DNA of 64,000 bases from Ardenticatenia bacterium (lineage in GTDB: Bacteria > Chloroflexota > Anaerolineae > Ardenticatenales > Ardenticatenaceae). Position 1 is the stretch's first letter. Each line of letters opens with the position of its first letter. The stretch lies in contig JAUZRY010000087.1 of assembly GCA_030949995.1 (NCBI GenBank), forward strand, positions 25,839-89,838, in the 5' to 3' direction. The position numbers were made by a program, and so were the translations under genes. Shown piece by piece: positions 36,657-47,569 of the stretch. A model generated the notes under the pieces. The model saw only the letters and a program-made list of their open reading frames with translations, had not been told where the DNA came from and made no database searches.

Positions 36657-37808
36657 GTGGACTTTCGTCTCACAGAGGAACAAGAGGCCATACGCGAACG
36701 GGCACGGGCGTTTGCCCGGCAGGAAGTGGCTCCCATCGCCCGGGAGGCGGACGAAAAGGGGGAGTTTCCCCTTCATTTGGTTCGCCGGATGGGAGAACTG
36801 GGCTTTCTCTGTGGCCCTGTGGAGCCGGAATACGGAGGAGCAGGCATGGATTACCTCAGCTTCGCCCTCGTTTACGAGGAATTGGGCTGGGCTGACTCCT
36901 CCGTGCGCGGGTTCCTGGCCGTTCACGCCGGCCTTGTGGCCCTCTGCCTGCGCGACTGGGGCACAGAAACCCAGAAGTGCACCTACTTGCCCCGCCTCGC
37001 AACAGGGGAACTGATTGGTTGTTATTGTCTCACAGAGCCCAACGCCGGCTCGGATGCGGCCGCTTTGGAGACACACGTGCGTGAGGAAGAGGACGCCTAC
37101 GTGCTCAACGGCGAAAAGATCTGGATCACCAACGGCAACATTGCCGACGTGGCCATTGTCTTCGCCACGCACGATCCTACACGGCGACACCGGGGCATCT
37201 CTGCCTTTTTGGTCGAGACCAACACGCCCGGCTTCCGGCGCGAGGCAATGCCGGGCAAGGAACTCGGCCATCGTGCCTCAGACCACGCCAGAATCGTGTT
37301 GGAGGAGTGCCGTGTGCCCAAGGACGCGCTGTTGGGCGCACCTGGGGAGGGATTCAAGGTGGCTATGTCGGCCCTCGACCACGGGCGGTTGGGGGTGGCT
37401 GCTGGTGCCGTGGGCGTGGCGCAAGCTTGTCTTGACGCCTGTGTGGCTTTCACCACCGGGCGACGACAGTTTGGCCGGCGCCTGGCCGACTTCCAAATGA
37501 TCCAGGCCACGCTGGCCGATATGGCCACTCATGTGGAGGCCGCCCGTTGGCTTGTCTACAGGGCCGCTTGGCTCAAGGACCAAGGGCTTCCCAGCACCAA
37601 AGAGACCTCCATTGCCAAACTGTTTGCCACAGAAACCGCTGCCAAGATCGCTTCGGACGCCGTGTTACTTCACGGAGGAAGAGGCTACTCCAACGAGTAC
37701 CCGGTCGAACGCCACTATCGGGACATCAAGGGACTTCAAATTTACGAGGGCACCAGTCACATCCAGCGCATCATTATTGCCCGCCACCTCGTGGGCAAAG
37801 ACCGGTAA
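36657..37808 (+). CDS. Acyl-CoA dehydrogenase
   Basis: FAD enzyme that desaturates acyl-CoA thioesters. 383 residues from GTG 36657 behind GGGAGGTGAT. Features in order: CYCLTEPNAGSDAAA and KIWITNG (FAD-binding), FGRRLADFQMIQATLADMA, and IYEGTSHIQRIIIARHL, with catalytic base Glu364. Glu at this place and the RQFGRRL motif fit the short/medium-chain or glutaryl-CoA group, and YCLTEPNAGSDAAA is also common in branched-chain enzymes. The substrate is not decidable. Confidence 0.9.
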   Translation: MDFRLTEEQEAIRERARAFARQEVAPIAREADEKGEFPLHLVRRMGELGFLCGPVEPEYGGAGMDYLSFALVYEELGWADSSVRGFLAVHAGLVALCLRDWGTETQKCTYLPRLATGELIGCYCLTEPNAGSDAAALETHVREEEDAYVLNGEKIWITNGNIADVAIVFATHDPTRRHRGISAFLVETNTPGFRREAMPGKELGHRASDHARIVLEECRVPKDALLGAPGEGFKVAMSALDHGRLGVAAGAVGVAQACLDACVAFTTGRRQFGRRLADFQMIQATLADMATHVEAARWLVYRAAWLKDQGLPSTKETSIAKLFATETAAKIASDAVLLHGGRGYSNEYPVERHYRDIKGLQIYEGTSHIQRIIIARHLVGKDR

Positions 37809-37821
37809 CGTTTTTGGCTCT

Positions 37822-39068
37822 TTATGGCCGCTCAGCCAAGGTGACATCCACATCCATTTCCTTGCCGTCACGCACCACGCGCACAGTCACTCTGTCTCCC
37901 ACACGGTAGCGGTTTTCGAGCAGAAGCCGCAGCTCCCGCTCAGTGCGTATTGGCGTGTCATCAAGGGCCACAATCACATCGCCCCCAACGGGCAAGATCA
38001 AGTTGCCCAGCCGCACGCGGCGGGTGCCTCCCCGCAGCCCGGCCTGGTGAGCCGGGCTGTTCCGGTACACGGCCACAATGAGCACGCCCTCGTCCGGCAC
38101 CTGGAGGCCCAAGCGTTGGCGCAGGACGCGGGCCACGGCTGGCTTCAGGTCAAACGTTTGGCCCTCAATCCCCAACCACGGGTGACGGTAATAGCCCCGA
38201 GCAATGAGCTCGGGCACCACGCGGGCCACGGTGTGTGCCGGAATGGCAAACCCAATGCCCGCGTTGGCGCCGGAGGGCGAGAAGATGGCCGTGTTCACGC
38301 CGATGACGCGCCCCTCGATGTCCAACAACGGGCCTCCCGAGTTCCCCGGGTTGATCGCCGCATCCGTCTGGATCACTTCGCCGAGGAACCCTCCCGACTC
38401 GCTCTGAATCACACGCCCCAGCGCGCTGATGACGCCGGTTGTCATGGTGCGGTCAAAGCCGAAGGGATTGCCTATGGCCACGACCATCTGGCCCACCTTG
38501 AGTGAGAGAGAATCCCCGAGCTCCAATGGGCGTAAAGTCACTTCAGGAGGAAGATCGCGCAGGCGTAGGACGGCCAAGTCGTTGGGTGGATCAGCACCGA
38601 CCACCTCGGCCTCCATCTTCGTGCCGTCGGCCAGCGTGACCTCCACCTCTTGCGTTCTTGATCACGTGGTAGTTGGTCACCACGTATCCCTGATCGTCCC
38701 ACAGGAAGCCGGAGCCCGTGCCCTCCAAGGGCACCACCTCCAAGAAGAAGTTGTATCGGTACGCGCGCGTGGTAATGTGGACCACACTTTGGCTCACCTC
38801 AGCGTAGAGGGCGCTCAACCACTCTTCTTGAGCGCGAAGCAGGGCCAAGGCGTCGGCAGGGGGAGATGGAATCGCCGTGGCAAGGGGGGGTGGCCGTGAC
38901 AGTGGGCGTGGCTGTGGCTGCGCCGTTACCCTCAGGGGCGGCCCTCATCGGCGCCAAGGTTGTGGCCGCCGTCCGGACTATCTCCTGGAACGAACCAGTG
39001 GCGTTGCAAGCAACAGTTACGGCCAAGCCGAGAATGACGAGCACGACCAGTGTGGTGAGCCGGCGCAC
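37822..39068 (-). CDS. HtrA-type serine protease lipoprotein with PDZ domain (frameshifted)
   Basis: Envelope quality-control protease. Three frames joined by one extra base in the G run 38884-38890 and one near 38648 give about 414 residues. ATG 39068 begins a lipoprotein signal (lipobox VTVAC), then a Thr/Pro linker and a trypsin-like domain with the catalytic triad His (TNYHVI), Asp (PPNDLAVL) and Ser (NPGNSGGPLLD), and a C-terminal PDZ domain (GVLIVAVYRNSPAHQAGL). Convergent with the acyl-CoA dehydrogenase 13 bp away. Confidence 0.85.
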
Positions 39069-39142
39069 TCTCCACCTCCTTCGTCATAAGGGTGGGACAT
39101 TCTGGCACGGGGCCACGTCGAGACCAAATGCCGCCCGGAAGG

Positions 39143-39688
39143 CTATGTCCACGAGACGTCCACCCGCGCTGGCCGTTTCAGCCGGCGGTCCCAGTAGAGC
39201 AGATACCCGTGGTTACGGCCGAATTCGTACAGGCGACGGGTGATTTCCACGTCCTGCCGACAGTATTCCCGTAGCCGGTCGAGTTGGCCCGTGCGCCACC
39301 AGTGGAGTGCGAGGAGTCCATTGCCTCCTTTGGGCACGCCCAGTGTGTGGCGTGCTAGGGTGTCCAATTTCACCCGAAACCCCAGGGCCCGGTGAACGTG
39401 GTCCAAGATGTCCAGAGTGGGCAAGGTGTGGAGGGGAAAGTCTGTGTACGGCTGGAGCACGTGATAGTCAAAGTGAAGCACGTTAAACCCCACCACGAGC
39501 CTGCTGCGGCGCAAGGCAGCCACCAGATCGTCCACTTGATGTTCCCCGTAGTCGTAGTAGCGTCCGTCCTTGTACCTGTAGAGCACTCCTACGGAGATGC
39601 CCATTTTGGCGAGGCCATTTCGTCCTCCCACTTCGGAGAAGGCCCGTTGTGTTTCCAAGTCGAAGACGACGACGTCGGATGTGGTCAC
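39143..39688 (-). CDS. RNase H-like 3'-5' exonuclease domain protein (YprB-like)
   Basis: 181 residues from GTG 39688 behind AGGAGGGGC. The DEDD arrangement is visible: FDLET (first Asp and Glu), GFNVLHFDYHVL (second Asp) and YCRQDVEITRRLYEF (final Asp with the preceding Tyr). This matches the RNase_H_2/YprB family, often fused to or neighbouring DEAD-box helicases. Here it stands alone. Predicted nuclease or ribonuclease; the target is unknown. Confidence 0.7.
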   Translation of the reverse strand: MTTSDVVVFDLETQRAFSEVGGRNGLAKMGISVGVLYRYKDGRYYDYGEHQVDDLVAALRRSRLVVGFNVLHFDYHVLQPYTDFPLHTLPTLDILDHVHRALGFRVKLDTLARHTLGVPKGGNGLLALHWWRTGQLDRLREYCRQDVEITRRLYEFGRNHGYLLYWDRRLKRPARVDVSWT

Positions 39689-39840
39689 CGTGCCCCTCCT
39701 GGTTCACTCAAGAATTGCGCGCGGGCACATGAAATCCGCGCGCTTATCGTACCATGTAAGTGCGACACACTTCCGTTTGCCGCTGTTGTGGCGATGCTCA
39801 CAGGTGCTAGGGCAATGGCCTTGCTCCCGCGTGTTTCACG
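39689..39840. other. 152-bp gap, no recognised feature
   Basis: Between the exonuclease-like and phosphoribosyltransferase genes (same strand). I see no promoter or hairpin of note; contains an A/T-poor region with GCGCGCGG near 39717. Confidence 0.3.
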
Positions 39841-40311
39841 CTATCTGGTCCCAAGGCGCTCGGGGTCCCACGGGTAGACGATCCAATCATCTGTCTCCAT
39901 GGCGTAGAAGTCGGGCTGATCGCCGGGAAAGCGGTTGCGGGCCGGCTTGAAGTGCAACACGGCCACGGTAGGATATCCCCCGGCTTGGCGCACGCGCTCC
40001 CGCACGGCCACGGCCGTCTTGCCCGTGTCCCACACGTCGTCCACGATGAGCACCCGTTTGCCGATGAGGAGCGCATCGCTGGGAAATTGGAGAAAGCGAG
40101 GTTCGTCGAGCGTCTTGCCCACGTCGGTGTAGAACATGACAGCGGCGGTCAACACGTTGCGCAGGTCGAGTGCCTCACTCACCAGACAGGCCGGCACCAT
40201 GCCCCCGCGTGTGATGGCCAACAGGACATCGTAGTCCTCCCGCCGCAGGTGTGAAACAAGCTTAGCGGCCAACTGCATAATCTGGTCCCACGTGTGATAG
40301 TCCTTGCGCAT
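39841..40311 (-). CDS. Purine-type phosphoribosyltransferase
   Basis: 156 residues from ATG 40311 (MRKDYHTWDQIM), with GGGAGG upstream; the longer frame adds 19 residues with no advantage. The PRPP-binding motif is VLIVDDVWDTGKT; the first loop ITRGGMVPACLVSEALDL is typical of the xanthine/guanine phosphoribosyltransferase group (Gpt/GPT-like). Salvage of guanine, xanthine or hypoxanthine is likely; which base cannot be told. Confidence 0.8.
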   Translation of the reverse strand: MRKDYHTWDQIMQLAAKLVSHLRREDYDVLLAITRGGMVPACLVSEALDLRNVLTAAVMFYTDVGKTLDEPRFLQFPSDALLIGKRVLIVDDVWDTGKTAVAVRERVRQAGGYPTVAVLHFKPARNRFPGDQPDFYAMETDDWIVYPWDPERLGTR

Positions 40312-40404
40312 GGCCGTATGTGCCTCCCTGTGTTCATCCTGGCCGTTTGACATCTCGGGTGCGCACACAGGACATAGCCTGGCGGCGTGTTCAGGGGTGT
40401 TCCC

Positions 40405-42606
40405 CTATGTTTCCAAGCGCACAGCATTTCCCCGGTGTTCCACAGGTATTGAGGGGGGCGTGGTGAGCTCCACCCAGACGCGCACGTCGTAGAAGCGCGC
40501 GCCTCCGCCCATGTCCGCCTCTTCCTGGGAGGTCACCTGGTTGATGTTCCGTCCGTCTGGAGTCAGCTTGTTCCACCAAATGGAAGGCGCCCACACTACT
40601 CCCCGCACGATGGCCTCGGTGAGCACGGCTCGCAGCTCCACGTGGCCGTGGGCATTCCACACGTGCACGGTATCCCCCTCAGTAATGCCCCGGGCACGCG
40701 CGTCCTCGGGGTGCATGTGAAGCACTGGCTCCCCCTCACGCTGGCGCAGGCGGTCAACGTTGACAAATGTGGTGTTCAGGAACGAGTGGGCCGGCGCCGA
40801 GAGACACCAGAGAGCTTCCTCCGGCCCACCGGAGGATGCCGGTGGAGTCCACGTGGGCAGGGGATCGTACCCGTCTTGGGCCATGCTCTCACTGTAGAAC
40901 TCACACTTGCCGCTGGGGGTGGGGAACCGGCCCTCTGCGAAGGGCAAGTAGGGAGTCGGCACGTTCAGGCGCACAAAACCTCGCTCCAAGAGGGCCTCCC
41001 ACGTGATTGTGGCGAACACGGGATGCGTTTGGGCTTCAACAAACGCGCGCAGAATGGTGATATCCTCTTCCTGAAAACAGGGATCGTCGAATCCGAGGGC
41101 AGCGGCCAAGCGCCGGAAGATCTCGCTGTTGGGCTGCGCTTGGCCCACGGGAGCAATGGCCGGCCGGTTCAAGCTCAAGTAGTAGTGGCCGTAGGGCTTG
41201 ACCAGGTCCCAGTGTTCCAGTTGTGTGGTGGCCGGGAGCACGAAGTCGGCGTAATCGGCCGTGTCGGTTTGGAAGTGGTCGAGCACCACGGTGAAGAGGT
41301 CGTCCCGGCTGAGCCCTGCCAACACAGCTTGTTGGTCGGGTGCTACGGCCGCCGGGTTGCTGTTGTAAACGATGAGCGCCTTGACCGGTGGGCCAGCCTT
41401 GTCGGAGGGCGGCGGGCTGTCCACCGGGCGGGGGCAATAGTGAGCACGGGCCAAGCGAGCCGGGTCGAGGCTCAGGGCATCGCCCAAGCGGATCATGTTG
41501 ATTGTGCGTGGGAGACGCCCGTGGAGGAGGTCGGGGCGGTAGAGGGGACGAAAGTCGAAGGGAAAGGCGCCACTGGTGGAAAGCTGAAGTCCACCCCCCT
41601 CGTAGCGCCAAGCTCCCACTAGGGCCGGCAAACAGGTGATAGTGCGGACAGCCATTCCGCCGCCAGCGTGGCGTTGGAGGCCATAGTTGATGCGAATGGC
41701 GGCCGGTTGCGTGGTGGCGTACTCGCGGGCCAACCGGCGTATGCGCTCGGCAGGTATGCCGGTGATGGCTTCGGCCCGTTCTGGGGGCCATGCTTGCACC
41801 CGTTGGCGCAATTGGTCGAAGCCCAAGGTGAAACGGTCCACGTATTCGGCGTCGTGGAGTTCTTCATTGACAATCACGTGCATCATGGCGAGCGCCAGCG
41901 CGCCGTCGGTGCCAGGACGGATAGGGAGCCACTCATCACCCGCGCGAGCAGTGCGGGTACACACGGGATCAATCACGATCACCCGCGCACCCTGACCGCG
42001 TGCCTCTTGAATGAAGGGCCACAAGTGGAGGTTACTCGTCAAGGTGTTCGTTCCCCACAGGAGAATGAGACGCGCGCGGGCAAAGCTCTCCATCTCCATG
42101 CCCACAGCAGCGCCCAAGGTATACCGGTATCCCTGGAACCCGGCTGCTGAGCAGATGGTGCGGGCCAGCCGGCTGGCTCCCATGCGGTTGAAGAAGCGCT
42201 GAGCCATGCCCTCACCTTGGAGCAATCCCATCGTGCCGGCGTAGGAATAGGGAAGCACGGCTTCTGGCCCATATGTGCCGATTACGTCGGCCAAGCGGCC
42301 GGCGATTTCGGTGATTGCCTCCTCCCATGTGACGGGCACAAACTGCCCACTCCCCTTGGGGCCGACTCGTTTCAAGGGCCTCGTGAGGCGGTCTGGGTGG
42401 TACACTCGTTCCAAGTATCGGTCCACCTTGCCGCAGAGGCGCCCACGGGTGATGGGGTGCTGGGGATGGCCCCAGATGTCCACAGCTCGGCCTGTGCGGC
42501 GGTCCACAGCCACCTGCCAGGCACAGGTGTCGGGACAATCATGGGGACACGCGCCGGTGACAACGGCCACGTGCGACATGCCGGCATACTGTTCCAGGCG
42601 GCTCAT
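40405..42606 (-). CDS. Molybdopterin oxidoreductase, catalytic subunit
   Basis: 733 residues. N-terminal 4Fe-4S site with Cys20, Cys24, Cys28 and Cys58 (CPHDCPDTC and GRLCGK), then a molybdopterin domain and the C-terminal dinucleotide-binding domain ([27 protein letters not shown]). ATG 42606 has AGGAGAA upstream. It is a stand-alone member of the DMSO reductase superfamily: no Fe-S subunit or membrane anchor gene lies nearby and no Tat signal is visible, so it is probably cytosolic. Substrate unknown. Confidence 0.85.
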   Translation of the reverse strand: MSRLEQYAGMSHVAVVTGACPHDCPDTCAWQVAVDRRTGRAVDIWGHPQHPITRGRLCGKVDRYLERVYHPDRLTRPLKRVGPKGSGQFVPVTWEEAITEIAGRLADVIGTYGPEAVLPYSYAGTMGLLQGEGMAQRFFNRMGASRLARTICSAAGFQGYRYTLGAAVGMEMESFARARLILLWGTNTLTSNLHLWPFIQEARGQGARVIVIDPVCTRTARAGDEWLPIRPGTDGALALAMMHVIVNEELHDAEYVDRFTLGFDQLRQRVQAWPPERAEAITGIPAERIRRLAREYATTQPAAIRINYGLQRHAGGGMAVRTITCLPALVGAWRYEGGGLQLSTSGAFPFDFRPLYRPDLLHGRLPRTINMIRLGDALSLDPARLARAHYCPRPVDSPPPSDKAGPPVKALIVYNSNPAAVAPDQQAVLAGLSRDDLFTVVLDHFQTDTADYADFVLPATTQLEHWDLVKPYGHYYLSLNRPAIAPVGQAQPNSEIFRRLAAALGFDDPCFQEEDITILRAFVEAQTHPVFATITWEALLERGFVRLNVPTPYLPFAEGRFPTPSGKCEFYSESMAQDGYDPLPTWTPPASSGGPEEALWCLSAPAHSFLNTTFVNVDRLRQREGEPVLHMHPEDARARGITEGDTVHVWNAHGHVELRAVLTEAIVRGVVWAPSIWWNKLTPDGRNINQVTSQEEADMGGGARFYDVRVWVELTTPPSIPVEHRGNAVRLET

Positions 42607-42618
42607 GAGTCGTTCTCC

Positions 42619-44307
42619 TCACAGGATGAGGGGCTCACGGTACTCGCCCCACACTTCGCGGAGCACATCCATCATTTCCTGAAGCGTCGCGTATTCCTTG
42701 ACTGCCTCGATGATCGGGTACATGAGGTTCACATCATCCCGCCTGGCCGCTTCGCGCAGGGCATTCAGACAGCGGCGCACAGCACGGTTATCGCGGGTGC
42801 GACGCACCTCTTGAAGCCTGCGCACTTGGCGTTCATATCCCTTCTCGTCCATCTTCAAGATGGGGATGTCCACCTCCTCGTCTGCCACGTACTCGTTGAC
42901 GCCCACGATGATGCGCCGCTTGGTTTCCACCTCCCACTGGAACCGGGCCGACGCCTCGGCGATTTCGCGCTGGAAGAAGCCCTGTTCAATGGCCGGCAGC
43001 ACGCCGCCTAGCTCTTCGATTTTCCTGAAGTAGTCGTAGGCTTGGCGCTCAAGCTCGCTGGTGAGCGACTCCACGAAGTACGACCCGCCCAATGGGTCCA
43101 CGGTGTTGGTGACGCCACTTTCATGGGCGATGATCTGCTGGGTGCGCAGGGCCACGGTGACAGCCGTTTCGCTGGGCAGGGCCAAGGCCTCGTCCATGGA
43201 GTTGGTATGCAGGCTCTGAGTGCCCCCCAGGACCGCAGCCAACGCTTGGATGGCCACACGGGCAATGTTGTTCAGGGGCTGCTGGGCTGTCAGGCTGACG
43301 CCGGCCGTCTGGGTGTGGAAGCGCATGAACCAGGAGCGCGGGTTCTTCGCCCCGAAGGTTTCGCGCATTTCGCGCGCCCAAATGCGCCGTGCTGCACGGT
43401 ATTTGGCGATTTCCTCGAAAAAGTCATTGTGGGCGTTGAAGAAGAAGGAAATGCGCGGGGCAAAAGCATCCACGTCCAGCCCCCGATCCAAGCACCAGCG
43501 CACGTACTCGAAGCCATCGTCCAACGTAAAGGCTAACTCCTGGGCGGCTGTGGAGCCGGCCTCGCGGATGTGATATCCTGATACAGAGATGGGGTTCCAC
43601 TTGGGCATTTCTTGCACGCCAAACTCGATGGTGTCCGTGACGAGGCGCATGGAGGGTTCCGGCGGGAAGATGAATTCTTTTTGGGCAATGTATTCCTTGA
43701 GAATGTCGTTCTGAATGGTGCCCCCGAGTTTGTGGCGGGGAATGCCCCGCTTCTCTGCGGCCACGATGTACATGGCCCAGACGATGGCTGCCGGGCTGTT
43801 GATGGTCATGGATGTGGTGATCTTGTCCAGGGGGATGCCGTCCAGGAGAATTTCCATGTCGCGCAAGGAGGAGCAGGCCACGCCACAGATGCCGAATTCG
43901 CCCTCAGCGTGAGGATCGTCTGTGTCGTAGCCATAGAGGGTCGGCAAGTCGAAGGCAATGGAAAGCCCGGTCTGGCCTTGGGCCAGCAGGTACTTGAAGC
44001 GGGCATTGGTTTCCTCTGGGCTCCCGAAGCCGGCGAACATCCGCATGGTCCAGAGGCGGCCCCGGTACATGGTGGCGTGAATGCCTCGGGTAAAGGGATA
44101 TTCGCCGGGAAATCCCAGATCGGCCTCATAGTCCTGATCGGCCAAGTCAAGGGGCGTGTAGAGGCGTTTGATGGGCACGCCCGACATGGTGCTGAAGTCA
44201 GGATACCGCTCGTCGAACCGGGCTAGCGAACGTTGGACGGTCGTCTCCTCCCACTCTTCTTCGTGCTTGGCCAACTTGTTGAGGGCTTTTTGGTTGAAGA
44301 GTTTCAT
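42619..44307 (-). CDS. Acyl-CoA mutase catalytic subunit, isobutyryl-CoA mutase-like
   Basis: B12-dependent carbon-skeleton mutase. 562 residues from ATG 44307 behind AGGAGGTGG; no C-terminal B12 domain. Paralogue of the gene at 6.4-8.1 kb. Positions matching Tyr89/Arg207 of methylmalonyl-CoA mutase are Phe91 (in RMFAGF) and Gln209 (in KEYIAQ), the pair used by isobutyryl-CoA mutase (Phe80/Gln198). His246 is conserved. Prediction: rearranges a non-carboxylated acyl-CoA. Some uncharacterised relatives with Gln are labelled methylmalonyl-CoA mutase, so specificity needs testing. Confidence 0.7.
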   Translation of the reverse strand: MKLFNQKALNKLAKHEEEWEETTVQRSLARFDERYPDFSTMSGVPIKRLYTPLDLADQDYEADLGFPGEYPFTRGIHATMYRGRLWTMRMFAGFGSPEETNARFKYLLAQGQTGLSIAFDLPTLYGYDTDDPHAEGEFGICGVACSSLRDMEILLDGIPLDKITTSMTINSPAAIVWAMYIVAAEKRGIPRHKLGGTIQNDILKEYIAQKEFIFPPEPSMRLVTDTIEFGVQEMPKWNPISVSGYHIREAGSTAAQELAFTLDDGFEYVRWCLDRGLDVDAFAPRISFFFNAHNDFFEEIAKYRAARRIWAREMRETFGAKNPRSWFMRFHTQTAGVSLTAQQPLNNIARVAIQALAAVLGGTQSLHTNSMDEALALPSETAVTVALRTQQIIAHESGVTNTVDPLGGSYFVESLTSELERQAYDYFRKIEELGGVLPAIEQGFFQREIAEASARFQWEVETKRRIIVGVNEYVADEEVDIPILKMDEKGYERQVRRLQEVRRTRDNRAVRRCLNALREAARRDDVNLMYPIIEAVKEYATLQEMMDVLREVWGEYREPLIL

Positions 44308-44340
44308 GGCAGCCACCTCCTTGTGTGATAGTTGCTGTAC

Positions 44341-45205
44341 TCACTTGAGGGTGTTACAGTCCCACGCCTGCCTCTGGCACCTGAGCAACGCTTTCTCTGC
44401 GTGCTCTCCCTCCTCCATTATCACCCGGCGGTGTACCCAACGGACGATGACACGGGCTGTTTGGGGCGTTAAGAGGGGAATGTCATGGCCTTTGCGGGGC
44501 ACAATGTAAATCTCTTTGGGCGCGCGCGCTCTGGTGTAGAGACGGCGGGCGGCTTCGGGCTTGATAAGCGCGTCCCACTCCCCGTGGATGAAGAGCAGAG
44601 GGGCACGCACACGATCCACCACCTCGATAGGACGGGGCAACTCAGGCAGACGGCGCTCCAGTCGGGTACCCCGCGTGAGGGCGACCATCCAGTGGCCCAG
44701 AGGGTGACGGAAGAGCAAGTGCAACCCCACCAGTGCTGTGGGGGAGCGCAACGTGTCCGGCCCATCGAAGGCCCCAATGGTGGCCACGCCCGTCCACGGT
44801 ATTATGCTCGGCCGCGTAGTGAATGGCCACAGCTCCGCCCATGCTGCTGCCGACGAGCACCACTCGGCGGTAGCCACACGTGTGCGCGTGATTGACGACA
44901 GCAGCCATATCCAACATTTCAAGGGCACCGAACGTACATTTGCCACCGCTCTCCCCGTGCCCACGAAAATCAAAGCTCATCACGTCAAACGCCGTGCTCA
45001 GCGCCTCCACAAAGCGGGGAACGGCCCGGTGGTTCTTGTTGCTGAGAAAGCCGTGAGCGTAAATGAGCACCGTCTCCGTGCCCGCTTGCTCAATGTGCAC
45101 GCCCACGATAGGCACGTTATCCTCAGTCCGCACGCGGAAACGGCGGTGGGGCAAGCGATACGGTCGGTTGAGCCAAGCTCCTAACCATGGATGTGGTTGT
45201 GCCAT
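44341..45205 (-). CDS. Alpha/beta hydrolase (frameshifted)
   Basis: 287 residues after removing one base from the run at 44789-44791, which links IHYAAEHNTVDG to VATIGAFDGPD. ATG 45205 has AGGGA upstream. Fold features: VLIYAHGFLSNKN (oxyanion region), DFRGHGESGG, nucleophile elbow GSSMGG, later LLFIHGEWDALI and the catalytic His in KGHDIPLL. Serine hydrolase of unknown substrate, perhaps an esterase or thioesterase; a neighbour of the mutase gene (24 bp). Confidence 0.75.
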
Positions 45206-45247
45206 GACGTTTCCCTGTGACATCGGACTGGTCACCCCCCAGGGCAA

Positions 45248-47524
45248 TTACGGCTCGGTATTCGCCACAACGAGCGGCAAAAAGAGTGCTCGGCGGGCGG
45301 GTGGGACCCCCAACCAGACGGTATCCACGTCAATGGAACCCGCCTCGCCGTCGGCGCGCACCATCACGACGACATTCGTCCCGGCCCACGTGCTCATATC
45401 AAGAGCCACCTCCCGCCACCGTCCCAGAGTATCGTCATCTCTGAAAAGCAGCCGTTCTCCGCCTGTCGGCTTCAATAGCATCAGGCGCACCTCAACAGCC
45501 GCCCCTCCAGTTCGGTATCGGATCCACAGGGTGGCCGCACGTTCTGGGGGAAGGAGCACCCCTTGGGCCACCTGAGCACCAGCATCGAGGCGCGCGAAGG
45601 TTTCATCCCCACGGCGTATCAGTCGAAAGCCGTCCGGCGGGAAGTGCACCCATCCCCCATCCCACGAGAACTCGCTGTTGCGCAGCCAACCGGAGGGCAG
45701 GCGGGGACGCAAGGCCGACACCACTGTCTCCTCGCCCGCGCGGACGGAGACGGTTGTTTGAATGTCCCATCCTAGCACGGTCACCGAAAACTGGCCCGAT
45801 GGCAGTCCATCCACGCGGAAAAAGCCCGCCTCGTCAGTCATCACACACCGGCCGGCCACACACACCCATTCTCCGGCCAGAGAAGTACCGAACAGGTCCA
45901 CAACGCGGCCCACCACCGCCCCTCCGACGACCGTCTCGGCCATAGGCTGGTCGTCGGGCGGCCAGGGCGGACGCAGGCCGTTCACGTCCACGGCGCGCAC
46001 ACGAAAGGCGTAACGCCGGCCCATTTGGCCGGCCAGCGTGGCTGTGGGCTCCTCGACAGTACGCCACGGCTGCCAAGGGCCACCGTCCACGCTGACTTGG
46101 ACCTCGTAGAAGGCCACAGGCGCGCCGGAAGGGCGTGTGACGTGCCACTTCAAGGTGAGTTCCTCCGCAGCGCTCAGCGCCGGCAAGGGTTCAACGGTCA
46201 CGTGGGGCGGGGTTCGGTCCTGTTCGACGATGAAAACGGGCATTCCGCCGACAACCAACACACGGCGGCCATCGGGTTCTGTGTGTCGGCGGCCTGGAGG
46301 CAAGTCAAAGCGATATCTACCTCCCTCAGCCACCAGGCGGACGCTTGAGCCATCAGGCGTGATGAGCACAGCGTCCTTCGCCACGGCCGGGAGCGTGAAC
46401 GTTGTCCACGCCTCGGTGGTGTTCCAAACCACGCTCACCCGCTCGGCCGTGGGCCGGCGAAAGACGGTGACCACGGCGTCGGAGAACACTTCCCGCGTGA
46501 CGAAGCTGGCGTGGCTCAACCAGCGGGCAGTCGTCCGGTAGGCCAAGTACGCCGGCCTGGGCAAGCCATCGTTGCGCATGAGGCCAAAGGTTTGATCCAT
46601 GGCCCCATCGTCCAGACGAAAGACGAACACCCGCTCGGCGCCGGCCGCAAAGGCGTTGACGAAGGCCTGGACGATGAAGGCTGCCTGCTCCTCGGGCGTG
46701 CCAAATCCGGGCGTAGGCGCTTGAGGTCCTGGCCCGTCGCCCCAGAGGGGCAAGTTGGTCTCGTTAATCCAGATGGGTTTGTCGCCCATGCCGTAGCGCG
46801 CGAGGAGCTCTTGGGCCCAGCGCACTCGGTCGTAGAGCTGATCCGCTTGGGAGTACCAGTGCCAGGCGGCCACGTCGAAAAAGTATCCCTCGTCGGCCGC
46901 CCCGGGGAGATCACGCAGGGCCTGGAGCACCTCCTCGACAAAGCGGGGGTTGGACCAGTAGGCCATGCCGGCCATGATGATGCGCGCTTCAGGATCAGCA
47001 GCTTTGATGGCGCGGTAGGCCACGGCCAATAGGCGTGCGTATTGAACTGGTGAGCCGTCCCAGTAAGCGCGCAGGTCGGGCTCGTTGAAGATTTCATAGT
47101 AGCGAACTGTGCCCCGATACCGCCGGGCCACATCATGCGCAAAGCGTCCCCACGCATTGTTGGGGTCGTCCCAGGGTAGATCCAAATTGGCCGGCACCCA
47201 CCGGTAGCCGGGCTCCCGGGCCCACGCGGGGGGCGCGTGAAGCAACACGGTGACATCGAGCCCAGCAGCACGGAGGGCAGCAATCTCACGGTCCGGCAAC
47301 GACCACTCGCGCTGTCCGGGCTGGGGTTCCACATCCCACCAGTTGAGCTGATATCGGTTGCTTCCCGCGCCGGCGGCCACTGCCCGTGCCGGCCAAGGGG
47401 CCGCCGGGGACACCAACACGAATCCGAAGCGCACGTCAGGAGCTGCTGGCCCTTGGGCAGCAAGAGGACCAACCACACTTAGCCACATCAGCAGCCCCAA
47501 CCAAGCCCCGACTCGACGGCGCAA
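45248..47524 (-). CDS. Secreted GH-A clan glycosidase-like protein with C-terminal beta domains
   Basis: 758 residues, TTG start behind AGGGGGG, signal peptide about 1-24. Residues 30-330 form a (beta/alpha)8 domain with acid/base Glu148 (EIFNEPD) and nucleophile Glu255 (WINETNLP), as in GH39/GH5-type enzymes. Then a fibronectin-III-like domain (about 440-540), a carboxypeptidase regulatory-like domain (GRVVDLFGTSLAGEWVCV) and a jelly-roll domain. Ends FLPLVVANTEP, matching the sugar dehydrogenase tail. Substrate unknown. Confidence 0.7.
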   Translation of the reverse strand: MRRRVGAWLGLLMWLSVVGPLAAQGPAAPDVRFGFVLVSPAAPWPARAVAAGAGSNRYQLNWWDVEPQPGQREWSLPDREIAALRAAGLDVTVLLHAPPAWAREPGYRWVPANLDLPWDDPNNAWGRFAHDVARRYRGTVRYYEIFNEPDLRAYWDGSPVQYARLLAVAYRAIKAADPEARIIMAGMAYWSNPRFVEEVLQALRDLPGAADEGYFFDVAAWHWYSQADQLYDRVRWAQELLARYGMGDKPIWINETNLPLWGDGPGPQAPTPGFGTPEEQAAFIVQAFVNAFAAGAERVFVFRLDDGAMDQTFGLMRNDGLPRPAYLAYRTTARWLSHASFVTREVFSDAVVTVFRRPTAERVSVVWNTTEAWTTFTLPAVAKDAVLITPDGSSVRLVAEGGRYRFDLPPGRRHTEPDGRRVLVVGGMPVFIVEQDRTPPHVTVEPLPALSAAEELTLKWHVTRPSGAPVAFYEVQVSVDGGPWQPWRTVEEPTATLAGQMGRRYAFRVRAVDVNGLRPPWPPDDQPMAETVVGGAVVGRVVDLFGTSLAGEWVCVAGRCVMTDEAGFFRVDGLPSGQFSVTVLGWDIQTTVSVRAGEETVVSALRPRLPSGWLRNSEFSWDGGWVHFPPDGFRLIRRGDETFARLDAGAQVAQGVLLPPERAATLWIRYRTGGAAVEVRLMLLKPTGGERLLFRDDDTLGRWREVALDMSTWAGTNVVVMVRADGEAGSIDVDTVWLGVPPARRALFLPLVVANTEP

Positions 47525-47569
47525 TGTGCCCCCCTGTTGTGGGTTCTCGGAGGCCTTCCACGCTCAAAC

